A stretch of 36,717 nt of DNA from CAIQIA01 sp945861105 (GTDB taxonomy: Bacteria > Cyanobacteriota > Cyanobacteriia > PCC-6307 > Cyanobiaceae), in the NCBI GenBank assembly GCA_947488815.1, contig CANLCC010000023.1, forward strand, positions 1 through 36,717, in the 5' to 3' direction. This document shows, piece after piece, positions 13,963-21,979 of this stretch. The notes under the pieces are model-generated. The model did not search any database. It saw only the letters and a list, made by a program, of their open reading frames with translations, and was not told the DNA's origin. Position 1 is the stretch's first letter. Each line of letters starts with the position of its first letter. The translations under genes were made by a program, and so were the position numbers.

Positions 13963-15759
13963 TCAGCGGCGCTGGTTGGCCAATGGTTCCATCTCGCAAG
14001 GGGAGGTGGAGGGAACTGGCAGCACGGGGATGTTGGTGAGCGGATCCTGCGGCGGCGGCTGGGCCGGCAGCCGCGACGGCGCACAGCGCAGCACCCGGTC
14101 GAGACCCGTGCGGCGCTGGAGTTCGGCGATCGACAGGTTGTAGTCGAACAGGGCCTGGCTGTAGCGCACTTCGGCCTGGGTCACGTCCCGCTGGGCATCG
14201 ACGACGTTGCGCTGGGTGCCGACACCGGCCTGGAAGCGCAGCCGGGCAAGGCGCAGGGCCTCGCGGCTGCTGACCACCTCACGGGAGTTGGTCAGCAGAT
14301 TGCGCACGTTTTCCTGCAGCTTGAAGAACGATGTTTCCACGTCAAAGCGCAGCTGGTCGCGAGTCTCAGCAAACAGGTAGGTATTCTCCTTCGCCACCTG
14401 GCGGAAGCGCCTGGACTGGGCGGCGGCCCGGCCGCCGTCGAAGATGTTCCAGCGCAGGTTCATGGCCAGCGTCTGGTCGAGCTGTTCGGTGACAGTGCCC
14501 ATGTTGACCGGCGCCTGGGCATTGCTCTGACCGAAGGTCTTGTTCCAGCCCGATGTTGTGCCGATGCCGAGGAACGGTTGCACGGCGCCGATGGCTTCAT
14601 TGGCGCCGGAATTGGCGATCGAGATGTCAAGCAGCTTGTTGTCGAGTTCCTCGCGGAAGGCGAAGGAGGCAATGATGCTTTCTTGCAGACTGGGCTGCCA
14701 TACCCCCACCACGCCGGAAGGAGCAGCGGCCGTGGGGGTGATCGTCTGGGGCAGATCAAGCAGCTGAGCGAGGAACCGCCGCTGGGTGGCCTGGCTGGCG
14801 AGGGACTGGGTCAGCACCTGTTGGTCACGGGCCAGCTGGGTTTCGGCCTCCATCACCGCCAGCTTGGTCTCAACGCCGGCCTGGTAGCGGGCTCGTGCAT
14901 CACGCAGGTTGACAAGGGACGACTGGACGGAGGACCGGCCGATGCGCACGGTGTCGTCAAACAGCTGCAGTCGGTAATAGACCTCGGCGACCTTTAATCT
15001 GAGGTCACGCAGTTCGATCAAATAGGTGTTCTTTGCTTTCTCATAGCCATCGCGGGCGGCGGCAACCTGAGGCACCCGCTGGGGATTGATCAGATCCCAG
15101 TTGATGGCCAGGTTCAGGGAAGCGCCGTAGGTGCGGGTCTGAAGAAAGGGGTTCGAAAGACCGTCACCGCCCGCATTGTTGTTTGGACTGTTCTGCTGGT
15201 TTGCGGAGCGAGAGGGATTGAAATCTGCGTAATTGCGGTAAGTGGTACCGAAGTTAAACGAAGGGAAGGAGTTCTGGGTCTGCAGGCTGAGGGTGGGATA
15301 CCACGCGGAGATTTTTTCGCGCAGCACCGATTTGGCTTGCTCCACCTGCATCGCCACGGCCTTGAGCCGAGGGCTGTTGACCTCTGCCAGCCGCTCGGCC
15401 TGCTCGAGACTCAGGGGCACCAGATCATTGATGCGCACCTGGTCCGGCCGGGTGGGCAGGGCCAGGGGGGCAGGCCCCAGCAGGGTCTCAAGGCCGGCAG
15501 GTGGGGTGGTGGCGGCCGGCGGCAGCACCGTGGGGTTCGACTTGGGTCGCTCTCCCTTGATCGCCGGCGCCAGGGGCAGCGGCGGTGGGGCCGGGATGGC
15601 CACCGGGAAGGGGGCTTCGGGGGTGGGGGCCGTGGATGCGGGCAAGGTTCCCGCCGGTGCCGGCTCGGCCGTCATGACCGGAGCCTCCTGGCTGCGGGCG
15701 GCGGCACCCGTGAAGATCACCAGGGCGAGGACCAGGGAGCGCATGCGTCCGGGCGCCAT
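13963..15759 (-). CDS. TolC-family outer-membrane efflux protein
   Basis: 598 residues from the ATG at 15759; an ATG five codons later (15744, MRSLVLALVIF) may be the real start. A signal peptide (hydrophobic LVLALVIFTGAAA, cleavage about residue 24) is followed by a Pro/Ala-rich segment (30-75) and then two OEP repeats: the first starts LVPLSLEQAERLAEVNSPRL; the second is the segment beginning QTLAMNLRWNIFDGGRAAAQ, with LRFDVETSFFKLQENVRNL. OEP trimers form the outer-membrane barrel and periplasmic tunnel for type I secretion or RND/ABC efflux. Inner-membrane partners are not adjacent; the next genes are pucC-like and IMPase. Likely export partner unknown. Confidence 0.9.
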   Translation of the reverse strand: MAPGRMRSLVLALVIFTGAAARSQEAPVMTAEPAPAGTLPASTAPTPEAPFPVAIPAPPPLPLAPAIKGERPKSNPTVLPPAATTPPAGLETLLGPAPLALPTRPDQVRINDLVPLSLEQAERLAEVNSPRLKAVAMQVEQAKSVLREKISAWYPTLSLQTQNSFPSFNFGTTYRNYADFNPSRSANQQNSPNNNAGGDGLSNPFLQTRTYGASLNLAINWDLINPQRVPQVAAARDGYEKAKNTYLIELRDLRLKVAEVYYRLQLFDDTVRIGRSSVQSSLVNLRDARARYQAGVETKLAVMEAETQLARDQQVLTQSLASQATQRRFLAQLLDLPQTITPTAAAPSGVVGVWQPSLQESIIASFAFREELDNKLLDISIANSGANEAIGAVQPFLGIGTTSGWNKTFGQSNAQAPVNMGTVTEQLDQTLAMNLRWNIFDGGRAAAQSRRFRQVAKENTYLFAETRDQLRFDVETSFFKLQENVRNLLTNSREVVSSREALRLARLRFQAGVGTQRNVVDAQRDVTQAEVRYSQALFDYNLSIAELQRRTGLDRVLRCAPSRLPAQPPPQDPLTNIPVLPVPSTSPCEMEPLANQRR

Positions 15760-15794
15760 GGCGGAGAGATTTCTTTCGTCACGGGAGATTACGA

Positions 15795-17177
15795 CTATGG
15801 ACGCTCCTGGCCCAGACAGGCGGCCACGATCTCATCTGCCCCTCCGACCACGTCGACCGGCACCGGCAGCCTCAACCGCAGCTCCTCAAGGGTCATGTCA
15901 TCGAGGAACACGGGCTCTCCCCGCCGCAGGGTCACCGCAGGCAGCAGCAACCGTTCCCCCAGATCGCGGCCGTGGAGACCGGCCAGCAGGTCGGCGCCGG
16001 TCAGCAGGCCCGTGACCACCTGGGGCTGGCCCCAGTAGGGGCTGGGCAAGGCGATGAGCCGCAGATCCAGCCCCTGCACCTGGCACAACCGCTGCACTGC
16101 CGGTTCCAGGGATGGCCCCACCAGGCTGCCCACCACCCAGCTCAAGGCCTGCGGCCGGGCCAGGCGCGCCGGCAGGCCGCGGGTCGCCCCATCCATGCTC
16201 TCCAGAAAGGCCCGGATGCTGCCGACGCCGTTCTCCTGCTGGGGCAGATCTTCGTAGCTGCCCCGGGGGGGCAGCGGTGCCCCGGCCAGCAGATACCACT
16301 CATCCGACAACCAGACCCAGCGGCTCCCCAGCCGCTCCTCCAGCTGCCGCTGCAGGGGTTCCACCGTGGCGATCGTGGCGGCCGCCAGGACCGGATCGAC
16401 CTGCCGCAGGCCATCGTCCGGCGGGCGGAAGCGCGTCAGCCCCACGGGCACCACCGCCACCGACAGCACCGTGGGCCAGTCGCCGCCGGCAAAGGTCGCC
16501 AGATCGGCGAGCGTGCGCACCAAGGCGCTGCCGTCGTTGAGCCCAGGACACACCACCACCTGGGCATGGATCTGCAGCCGCCGCTCCCGGAACCAGGCCA
16601 GCTGGTCAAGGATGGCCCCGGCGCGCTCGTTCTGCAGCAGCCGGCGGCGCAGGTCCGGCTCGGTGGCGTGCACCGAGACGAACAGGGGCGACAGGCGCTG
16701 GCGTTCGATCCGATCCCAGTCGCCGGCGGTGAGATTCGTGAGGGTGAGGTAAGAGCCGTAGAGGAAGCTCAGGCGGAAGTCGTCGTCCTTGAGGTACAGG
16801 CTCTGACGCCGGCCCGGGGGCTGCTGGTCGATGAAGCAGAACGGGCAGCGGTTGTTGCATTGCCGCAGGCCATCGAAGAGGGCTTCGGTGAAGCTGAGGC
16901 CCAGGCCATCGTCCGGATCCTTCTCGAGGGTCACCCGATGGGGGGTGCCGTCGGGATCCACAACGTCGAGCACCAGTTCCTCTTCGGTGCAGAGCCACTG
17001 CAGATCGATCAGGTCCCGGGGCCGGGTGCCGTTGATGGCCACCAGGCGATCGCCGGGCTGGAACCCCAGCTCGTCGCCGATGGACCCCGGCAGCACCGCC
17101 GCCACCACGGCCGCAGCTGGGGTGGCAGCGCTGGGTTCGCTCGGCAGGGGAATGCCGTCACTGGGTTCGTTCCACAC
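15795..17177 (-). CDS. TIGR03279/DUF512-type radical SAM-like protein with N-terminal PDZ domain
   Basis: 460 residues. Residues about 20-90 are a PDZ-like domain (AVLPGSIGDELGFQPGDRLVAING). A radical-SAM-like segment carries C107-x3-C111-x2-C114 (QCNNRCPFCFIDQQPPG), then a DUF512 region (VSVHATEPDLRRRLL, ARPQALSWVVGSLVGPSL, VFLDDMTLEELR). The family occurs in cyanobacteria and some Firmicutes and has no established reaction. It has no signal peptide. It starts 6 bp after the uppP stop on the same strand, suggesting co-transcription with uppP and the downstream tolC-like and pucC-like genes. Confidence 0.88.
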   Translation of the reverse strand: MWNEPSDGIPLPSEPSAATPAAAVVAAVLPGSIGDELGFQPGDRLVAINGTRPRDLIDLQWLCTEEELVLDVVDPDGTPHRVTLEKDPDDGLGLSFTEALFDGLRQCNNRCPFCFIDQQPPGRRQSLYLKDDDFRLSFLYGSYLTLTNLTAGDWDRIERQRLSPLFVSVHATEPDLRRRLLQNERAGAILDQLAWFRERRLQIHAQVVVCPGLNDGSALVRTLADLATFAGGDWPTVLSVAVVPVGLTRFRPPDDGLRQVDPVLAAATIATVEPLQRQLEERLGSRWVWLSDEWYLLAGAPLPPRGSYEDLPQQENGVGSIRAFLESMDGATRGLPARLARPQALSWVVGSLVGPSLEPAVQRLCQVQGLDLRLIALPSPYWGQPQVVTGLLTGADLLAGLHGRDLGERLLLPAVTLRRGEPVFLDDMTLEELRLRLPVPVDVVGGADEIVAACLGQERP

Positions 17178-17183
17178 GCCGGC

Positions 17184-18068
17184 TCAGCGGGGCACTGCCT
17201 CCAGTGTGGGGCTTCCGGCCACCAGCCCCAGCAGAAGTGCGCCGAAGAGCAGCCGGTAGATCACGAACGGCCAGGTGGTGCGGGTCTGCAGGAAGCGCAA
17301 CAGCCAGGCAATGGCGATCCACGACACCACCGCCGCCGCCACCACCCCCAGCAGCAGCGGGAACGGACCGAAGGCCGCCCCTTCCTTGAGCGCCCCCTTG
17401 AGTTCCACAAGGCCGGCCAGGGTGATCGCGGGAACCCCGAGCAGAAACGAGAACCGGGCGGCATCGGCCCGCTCCCAGCCATCAAAGAGGGAGGCGGTGA
17501 GGGTGCTGCCCGAGCGGGAGACCCCGGGGATCAGGGCCAGGGCCTGGGCCAGACCCACCAGCAGGCCGTCACGGCCCTCCACGTCTTCGAGCTGGCGGCG
17601 GCGGCTGCCCAGCCGTTCAGCCAGGGCCAGCAGGACCGCCATCACGATCGACACGATGCCGATGGAGGTGAGGCTGCGGATGGGCGACGTCTCGTATCCG
17701 GGCCAGAGCACCTTGATGGCCAGTCCGGCCATGACGATCGGCAGGGTGCCCACGGCCATGGCCACGCCGAGGCGGGCATCGGGATGGCGCCAGTCGCCAT
17801 CCCGCAGGGCCCGGGCGATGCCCGCCGCCACCTGGCGCAGGTCGTGACGGAAGTAGGCCAGCACGGCCACGATGCTGCCCAGCTGGATGACGGCGGTGAC
17901 CGCCACGCCGGGGTCACCCCAGCCCAGCAGCACCGGGACCACCTTGAGGTGGGCCGTACTGCTGATGGGAAGGAATTCGGTGAGGCCCTGCACGATCCCG
18001 AGCACCAGGGATCGCCAGCAGGCCTCGAGCAGGGACACGTCGGGCGCTGCGGTCACGGCGTGAGGCAC
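17184..18068 (-). CDS. uppP: Undecaprenyl-diphosphatase (UppP/BacA)
   Basis: 294 residues starting at GTG 18068. Family motifs: GIVQGLTEFLPISSTAHL (residues 24-41, catalytic Glu and Ser/Thr) and ALIPGVSRSGSTLTASL (about residues 182-198), plus about eight membrane segments. It dephosphorylates undecaprenyl pyrophosphate so that the lipid carrier for peptidoglycan and O-antigen units can be reused, and confers bacitracin tolerance. It is the first gene of the five-gene minus-strand run and diverges from the DUF3120 gene. A TAGCGT -10-like hexamer on the minus strand (18086-18081) lies 12 nt before the start. Confidence 0.95.
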   Translation of the reverse strand: MPHAVTAAPDVSLLEACWRSLVLGIVQGLTEFLPISSTAHLKVVPVLLGWGDPGVAVTAVIQLGSIVAVLAYFRHDLRQVAAGIARALRDGDWRHPDARLGVAMAVGTLPIVMAGLAIKVLWPGYETSPIRSLTSIGIVSIVMAVLLALAERLGSRRRQLEDVEGRDGLLVGLAQALALIPGVSRSGSTLTASLFDGWERADAARFSFLLGVPAITLAGLVELKGALKEGAAFGPFPLLLGVVAAAVVSWIAIAWLLRFLQTRTTWPFVIYRLLFGALLLGLVAGSPTLEAVPR

Positions 18069-18111
18069 GGAATCCCTTCGACGCTAGGTGGCCGGGAGGA
18101 ACAGAATCCCT

Positions 18112-18134
18112 TGGCCAGCCTTTAAGGTTGGTCA
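18112..18134. promoter_or_regulatory. 23-bp imperfect palindrome between uppP and the DUF3120 gene
   Basis: Left arm TGGCCAGCCTT and right arm AAGGTTGGTCA around a central T match as inverted repeats at nine of eleven positions. It sits between divergent genes, 44 bp from the uppP start and 60 bp from the preferred DUF3120 start, and includes TAAGGT (18123-18128), a possible plus-strand -10 box. An operator is likely enough to test. Confidence 0.45.
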
Positions 18135-18193
18135 CGCTTGTTCACAGAGTCTTGGTCAGCGCCACCCCCACCGCCGCCACCACGGCGACCTGG

Positions 18194-18841
18194 ATGCCGC
18201 TGGTCCGGATGGGCCCCCTCGGGCTGCCGCTGCTGGCCGCTGCGCTGATCGTCGCCCCGGTCTTCGTGCAGGCCCCCTGGGTGCGCCAGGCCCCCATGGC
18301 CGCGACCGTGTTCACGGCGGTGCTGCTGCTGCTGGCTCTGCGGCGCGGCGGCGAGGTGGGGGCCCTGCTGGTGGGTTTCAGCGGCAGCTGGCTGGCCGGC
18401 TGCCTCTTCTGGGGCTGGCTGCGCCTGCATCCCCTGGTGCATCTGCCGGTCGAAGCCTTCGCCCTGCCCATGGCCGTGGCAGGCCTGGGGGGGCCGTGGC
18501 GCCGGGCCGGCCAGTTCTACCTTGGATCTCTCATCGGCACCGCCGCCACCGATGGGGCCATCGCCCTCTGCGGGCTGATGCCCCTCTGGCCGGCCGTGCT
18601 GGCCGCCGGCCCCGGCGAAGCGGCCCCGCTGCTCGCCCAGGCGGCCATGCAGGTGCTTGAGCCTGCCCATCTGTTGATCGTGGTGGCCATTGCCGCCGCC
18701 ATGCTCATCGCCGCCCGTCTGCTGTGGCAGCGGGGCCCCGGCGGACGGCTCGTCGCGACCTGCCTGCTCAGCACCCTGGCCATTGACGGTCTGTTTCTGC
18801 TGCTGGCACTGCTGCTGCCGACGGCCAGCGGACTGGTCTGA
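18194..18841 (+). CDS. DUF3120-like cyanobacterial membrane protein
   Basis: 215 residues from the ATG at 18194 (MPLVRMGPLGLPLLAAALI). The frame is open back to a TTG at 18128, but that lies inside the palindrome at 18112-18134 and codes for a non-conserved Thr/Ala-rich stretch. Six or so hydrophobic segments are visible, with the loop GLGGPWRRAGQFYLGSLIGTAATD as the most characteristic part. I recall this as DUF3120, a family conserved in cyanobacteria with no known function. The next gene downstream, 101 bp away, is psbU, so a thylakoid role is conceivable, but nothing in the protein proves it. Confidence 0.65.
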   Translation: MPLVRMGPLGLPLLAAALIVAPVFVQAPWVRQAPMAATVFTAVLLLLALRRGGEVGALLVGFSGSWLAGCLFWGWLRLHPLVHLPVEAFALPMAVAGLGGPWRRAGQFYLGSLIGTAATDGAIALCGLMPLWPAVLAAGPGEAAPLLAQAAMQVLEPAHLLIVVAIAAAMLIAARLLWQRGPGGRLVATCLLSTLAIDGLFLLLALLLPTASGLV

Positions 18842-18942
18842 CGTCGGCCATTTGCTTGAAGATCTGCGAAAGACCCCCTTGATCAGCGGGGCCCGGCCGT
18901 GCGATCTGTAACGATGCGCTCAAGACCTCACCGGCCCTCCGC

Positions 18943-19326
18943 ATGTCCAGGCACCTTCGTCGGTTTGCTTCCCTGTTCTTCAGCGTCGTGCTGCTGGCGG
19001 GCTTCTGGTTCGGTCATGCCCCCACGGCAGGGGCCGCGGAACTGCGCAACCTGGCCGACGACAAGATCGCCCAGGCCGAAGGCAAGGTCGACCTCAACAA
19101 CGCCTCGGTGCGCCGCTTCCAGCAGTACCCGGGCATGTACCCCACCCTGGCCGGCAAGATCGTGGTGGGTGGCCCCTACGAGAGCGTCGACGACGTGCTC
19201 AAGCTCGACCTGACGGAACGGCAGAAGGAACTGTTCGAGAAGTACCGCGACAACTTCACGGTCACCAAGCCTGAGATCGCCCTCAACGAAGGCTTTGACC
19301 GCATCAACGACGGTCAGTACCGCTGA
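18943..19326 (+). CDS. psbU: Photosystem II extrinsic 12 kDa protein PsbU
   Basis: 127 residues. A Sec-type signal peptide with Arg-rich n-region (SRHLRRFASLFFSVVLLAG) ends near residue 32 (TAGAAEL). The mature part shows the PsbU helix-hairpin-helix fold: KVDLNNASVRRFQQYPGMYPTLAGKIV, then YESVDDVLKLDLTERQKELF and the terminal INDGQYR. It binds the lumenal side of photosystem II, stabilises the Mn4CaO5 cluster and supports thermal tolerance. It lies 101 bp after the DUF3120 gene; that gap has a weak TTGATC (18879-18884) but no convincing -10. A hairpin follows the stop. Confidence 0.97.
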   Translation: MSRHLRRFASLFFSVVLLAGFWFGHAPTAGAAELRNLADDKIAQAEGKVDLNNASVRRFQQYPGMYPTLAGKIVVGGPYESVDDVLKLDLTERQKELFEKYRDNFTVTKPEIALNEGFDRINDGQYR

Positions 19327-19358
19327 GGGGCGGGTCACTGCCCGGCGCCGACGCCCCT
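19326..19358 (+). terminator. Possible hairpin after psbU
   Basis: AGGGGCG (19326-19332) and CGCCCCT (19352-19358) form a 7-bp GC stem starting at the last base of the psbU stop codon, with a 19-nt loop. No U-tract follows, so it may be a stabilising 3' structure or weak terminator separating psbU from nadB rather than a classic terminator. Confidence 0.35.
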
Positions 19359-19400
19359 GGTTCTGAAGCCCACACCGACATCTTCGGCGAGTGGTGGGAT

Positions 19401-21005
19401 GTGGTGGTCGTCGGCGCCGGCGCCGCTGGCCTCATGGCCTGTCTTGAGTTGCCGGCCGGCTGCAGGGTCCTGCTGCTGAGCCAGGGCCACACCCCTCCCA
19501 CCGCCAGTCGCTGGGCCCAGGGGGGCATGGCGGCAGCGATCGCCACCGATGACAGCCCTTCTCTCCATCGGGAGGACACCCTCAGGGCTGGGGCTGGCCT
19601 CTGCGACCTTGCGGCCGTTGACCTGCTGGTCTCCGAGGCGCCCGCCTGTGTGGAGCGGCTGCTGCAGCTCGGACTGCAGCTCGACCGCCGGGATGACGGC
19701 AGCCTCAGCCTCACCCTCGAGGCCGCCCACTGCCGCCGCCGGGTGCTGCACGCCCGCGATCAGACAGGGCTGGCGCTCACCGAACTGCTTGAGCGGCGGG
19801 TGCGCGAGCGGCCCGGCCTCTGCTGGCTGGCCGACACCCTGGTGCTGCAACTCTGGCGGGACGGTGGCCGCTGCCGAGGGGTGCAGGTGCTGAAGAACGG
19901 CCGGCTGGGCTGGCTGCGGGCAGGGGCTGTGGTGCTGGCCACCGGCGGCAGCGGTGCCCTCTTCAGCCACAGCACCAATCCACCTGGGGCCCGCGGCGAT
20001 GGGCTCGTCATGGCCTGGGAGGCGGGCGCGACCCTGCGGGACATGGAGTTCGTGCAGTTCCACCCCACAGCCCTGATGCTGGACGGTGCCCCGCATTTTC
20101 TGCTGTCGGAGGCCCTGCGGGGGGAAGGCGCCCGGCTGCTGGACGCCGCTGGACAGCCGGTGCTGCCAGGCGGCGGCGAACTGATGGCCCGGGATCGCCT
20201 CAGCCGTGCCCTGCGGCTCACGATGCTCGCCCAGGGGGTCGACCGTCTCTGGCTCGACCTGCGGCCCGTCGGCGCGGCACGGCTGCAGCGGCAGTTCCCG
20301 GCAATCCTGGAGCGCTGCCGCAGCCTTGGCCTGGAACCCCTCGAGCAGCCCCTGCCGATTTCGCCGGCCGCCCACTACTGGATGGGTGGGGTGCGCACCG
20401 ACCTGCAGGCCCTCACCGACCTGCCGGGGCTCTACGCCATCGGCGAAGTGGCCAGCAGCGGTGTCCATGGCGCCAACCGGCTGGCCAGCAATTCGCTGAT
20501 GGAATGCCTGGTGATGGCCCGGCGGCTGCAGGGGCTGGTGCCCGCCGCCGACCGGGACCAGACCCCTGTGGAGGCCGCCCCTCCCCTGGAGCTGGCCATC
20601 AACCCGCAGGATTTGGAGCTGCTGGAGCGCGATGGCGAGCGGTTGCGACAGCTGTGCTGGCGGGTGGCGGGGGTGGCCCGCGACGGTGGCTCCCTGCGGT
20701 CGGCCCTGGCCGTGGAGGTCCGCCATCAGCGGGAGCTGGGGCTGGACCAGCCCCTGGCGGCGGTGCTGGCCAGCACGCCCTGCCGCTGGCACCCGGTGGA
20801 CGCCCGGCAGCAGCGCTGGCTCGAGGCGCTCTGGAGTCATCGCAGCCTGGGGCGGGTGGCCCTGCTGCTGCTGGAGGCGGCGGCCTTCCGCCAGGAAAGC
20901 CGCGGCGGTCACCATCGGGTGGATGCCCCCTCCCCGCAGCCCTTCTGGCAACGGCACACCCTGCAGCAGCGGGGCCGGGCCATCCACAGCGGGCCCGTGG
21001 TCTAG
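19401..21005 (+). CDS. nadB: L-aspartate oxidase (NAD biosynthesis)
   Basis: 534 residues from GTG 19401, which opens directly into the FAD-binding VVVVGAGAAGLMACLE. The frame stays open upstream without ATG or GTG (residues EWWDVVVVG precede it), so an upstream CTG near 19338 or another rare start remains possible. Motifs: SRWAQGGMAAA (substrate/FAD region), the GSGALFSHSTNPPGARGDG segment, FVQFHPTAL and ALRGEGARL, and the FAD-contact ANRLASNSLMECLVM. The enzyme oxidises aspartate to iminoaspartate, first step of de novo NAD synthesis with NadA. The C-terminal helical domain is shorter and more diverged than in E. coli NadB. Its stop lies in an 18-bp duplication shared with the convergent VKOR gene. 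Confidence 0.95.
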   Translation: MVVVGAGAAGLMACLELPAGCRVLLLSQGHTPPTASRWAQGGMAAAIATDDSPSLHREDTLRAGAGLCDLAAVDLLVSEAPACVERLLQLGLQLDRRDDGSLSLTLEAAHCRRRVLHARDQTGLALTELLERRVRERPGLCWLADTLVLQLWRDGGRCRGVQVLKNGRLGWLRAGAVVLATGGSGALFSHSTNPPGARGDGLVMAWEAGATLRDMEFVQFHPTALMLDGAPHFLLSEALRGEGARLLDAAGQPVLPGGGELMARDRLSRALRLTMLAQGVDRLWLDLRPVGAARLQRQFPAILERCRSLGLEPLEQPLPISPAAHYWMGGVRTDLQALTDLPGLYAIGEVASSGVHGANRLASNSLMECLVMARRLQGLVPAADRDQTPVEAAPPLELAINPQDLELLERDGERLRQLCWRVAGVARDGGSLRSALAVEVRHQRELGLDQPLAAVLASTPCRWHPVDARQQRWLEALWSHRSLGRVALLLLEAAAFRQESRGGHHRVDAPSPQPFWQRHTLQQRGRAIHSGPVV

Positions 21006-21035
21006 AAGCTGCGGGGGGGCTAGAAGCTGCGGGGG
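21002..21035. repeat. 18-bp tandem duplication covering both convergent stop codons
   Basis: CTAGAAGCTGCGGGGG begins at 21002 and again at 21020. The first copy supplies the nadB stop (TAG 21003-21005), the second the VKOR stop on the minus strand (21022-21020). It looks like a slippage or duplication product of the VKOR 3' end. Confidence 0.75.
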
Positions 21036-21979
21036 CCCTTGTAACCGCTCAGGTCGGCCAGCTGGTTGAGGGTCTTGACGCCACTGGTGAGCTTGCCGTT
21101 GATCTCCCAGGTGGGGAAGCCCTCGATCCGACGGCTCTTGCAGAGCTCGACCTGGGCGCCGACGCCGTCGGGGGCACATTCGATCACCTTGAGCTGCGCC
21201 GTGGCCTGGCGACCGAAGAGCTCCTTCTGTTCATGGCAGTGGGGACACCACCAGGCCGTGAAAATCTGGGCACCACTGCGGGTGAGGTGCTCCGCCAGGG
21301 CAAGGCTGGCCGGCGAGCTGGTGCGCACGATGGCCGGTGGCCTGCCCGCTTCGGCCACGGCCGCAGGACGATCAACGGAGGCTGCCCAGGCCACCCCGAG
21401 CAACGCGACGAGAAAACCCAGCACCACCGTCCGGAAGATCAGCTGCCCCCGGTCGGGCCAGTCGCGGCCGAACCAGTGCAGCAGCAGCAACCCCAGGGAC
21501 AGAACGGCGGACAGCACACAGAAGGCACAGACCGCATGGATGCGGAACGCCATCAGGCCCAGCAACACCAGGCTGAACACGGCCATCGCCAGGGCCAGCA
21601 AAGACCCCAGCTGCCAGAAAAGATCCGGAGCACGGCCACTGCGGCGGGAGGCCAGGCCGGCCCCCTGCCCCTCCTGCTCCTGCAGCCACGTCTGCAGGGC
21701 GGGCAGCAGCGGCAGCAGGGCCAGCAGCGCCATGGTCAGGTAGGCCAGAAACCCGAACAGGGCCAGGGGCTGACCAAGCACCGTGCCCCAGGGGCTGTTC
21801 AGCACCTTGTCGCAGCCGTCGGCACCGCCGGGGCAGGTGAGGGACCCCAGCAGTCCCCAGCGTTTGAGGGTGACGGCACCGGTATCAATGGCACCGACCG
21901 TGGCCAGGGCCCCCAGCAGCGGGCGGGCCCAGCGCTGCAGAAACGGCTCAGGGCGCTGGCGCAGGCGGCTGACGGTCAC
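21020..21979 (-). CDS. VKOR-thioredoxin fusion, disulfide-bond-forming membrane protein
   Basis: 319 residues. The N-terminal VKOR domain (about 20-200) has four or five membrane segments, the loop cysteine pair C49/C56 (LTCPGGADGC) and the quinone-linked CxxC C151-A-F-C154. The C-terminal thioredoxin domain (about 225-319) carries C245-P-H-C248 (AWWCPHCHEQKELFG). It should pass electrons from newly formed lumenal or periplasmic disulfides via the thioredoxin domain to quinone, as the Synechocystis homologue and plant LTO1 do; in those systems it supports photosystem II assembly. The start ATG overlaps the btpA stop by four bases (ATGA), so the two are translationally coupled. A free-standing paralogue of its thioredoxin domain is at 3100-3483. 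Confidence 0.94.
   Translation of the reverse strand: MTVSRLRQRPEPFLQRWARPLLGALATVGAIDTGAVTLKRWGLLGSLTCPGGADGCDKVLNSPWGTVLGQPLALFGFLAYLTMALLALLPLLPALQTWLQEQEGQGAGLASRRSGRAPDLFWQLGSLLALAMAVFSLVLLGLMAFRIHAVCAFCVLSAVLSLGLLLLHWFGRDWPDRGQLIFRTVVLGFLVALLGVAWAASVDRPAAVAEAGRPPAIVRTSSPASLALAEHLTRSGAQIFTAWWCPHCHEQKELFGRQATAQLKVIECAPDGVGAQVELCKSRRIEGFPTWEINGKLTSGVKTLNQLADLSGYKGPRSF

Noticed and set aside
12190..14997. 935-codon plus-strand open frame
   Set aside because: It is antisense to IMPase, pucC-like and tolC-like genes, has low-complexity Gly/Gln/Ala/His composition and no recognisable domain; a product of high GC and third-position bias.
15972..18125. 717-codon plus-strand open frame
   Set aside because: Mirror of the TIGR03279 and uppP genes on the other strand, with repetitive composition and no motifs.
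18128..18193. TTG start extending the DUF3120 protein by 22 residues
   Set aside because: The TTG lies within a strong dyad and a possible -10 box, and the added Thr/Ala-rich residues look non-conserved.
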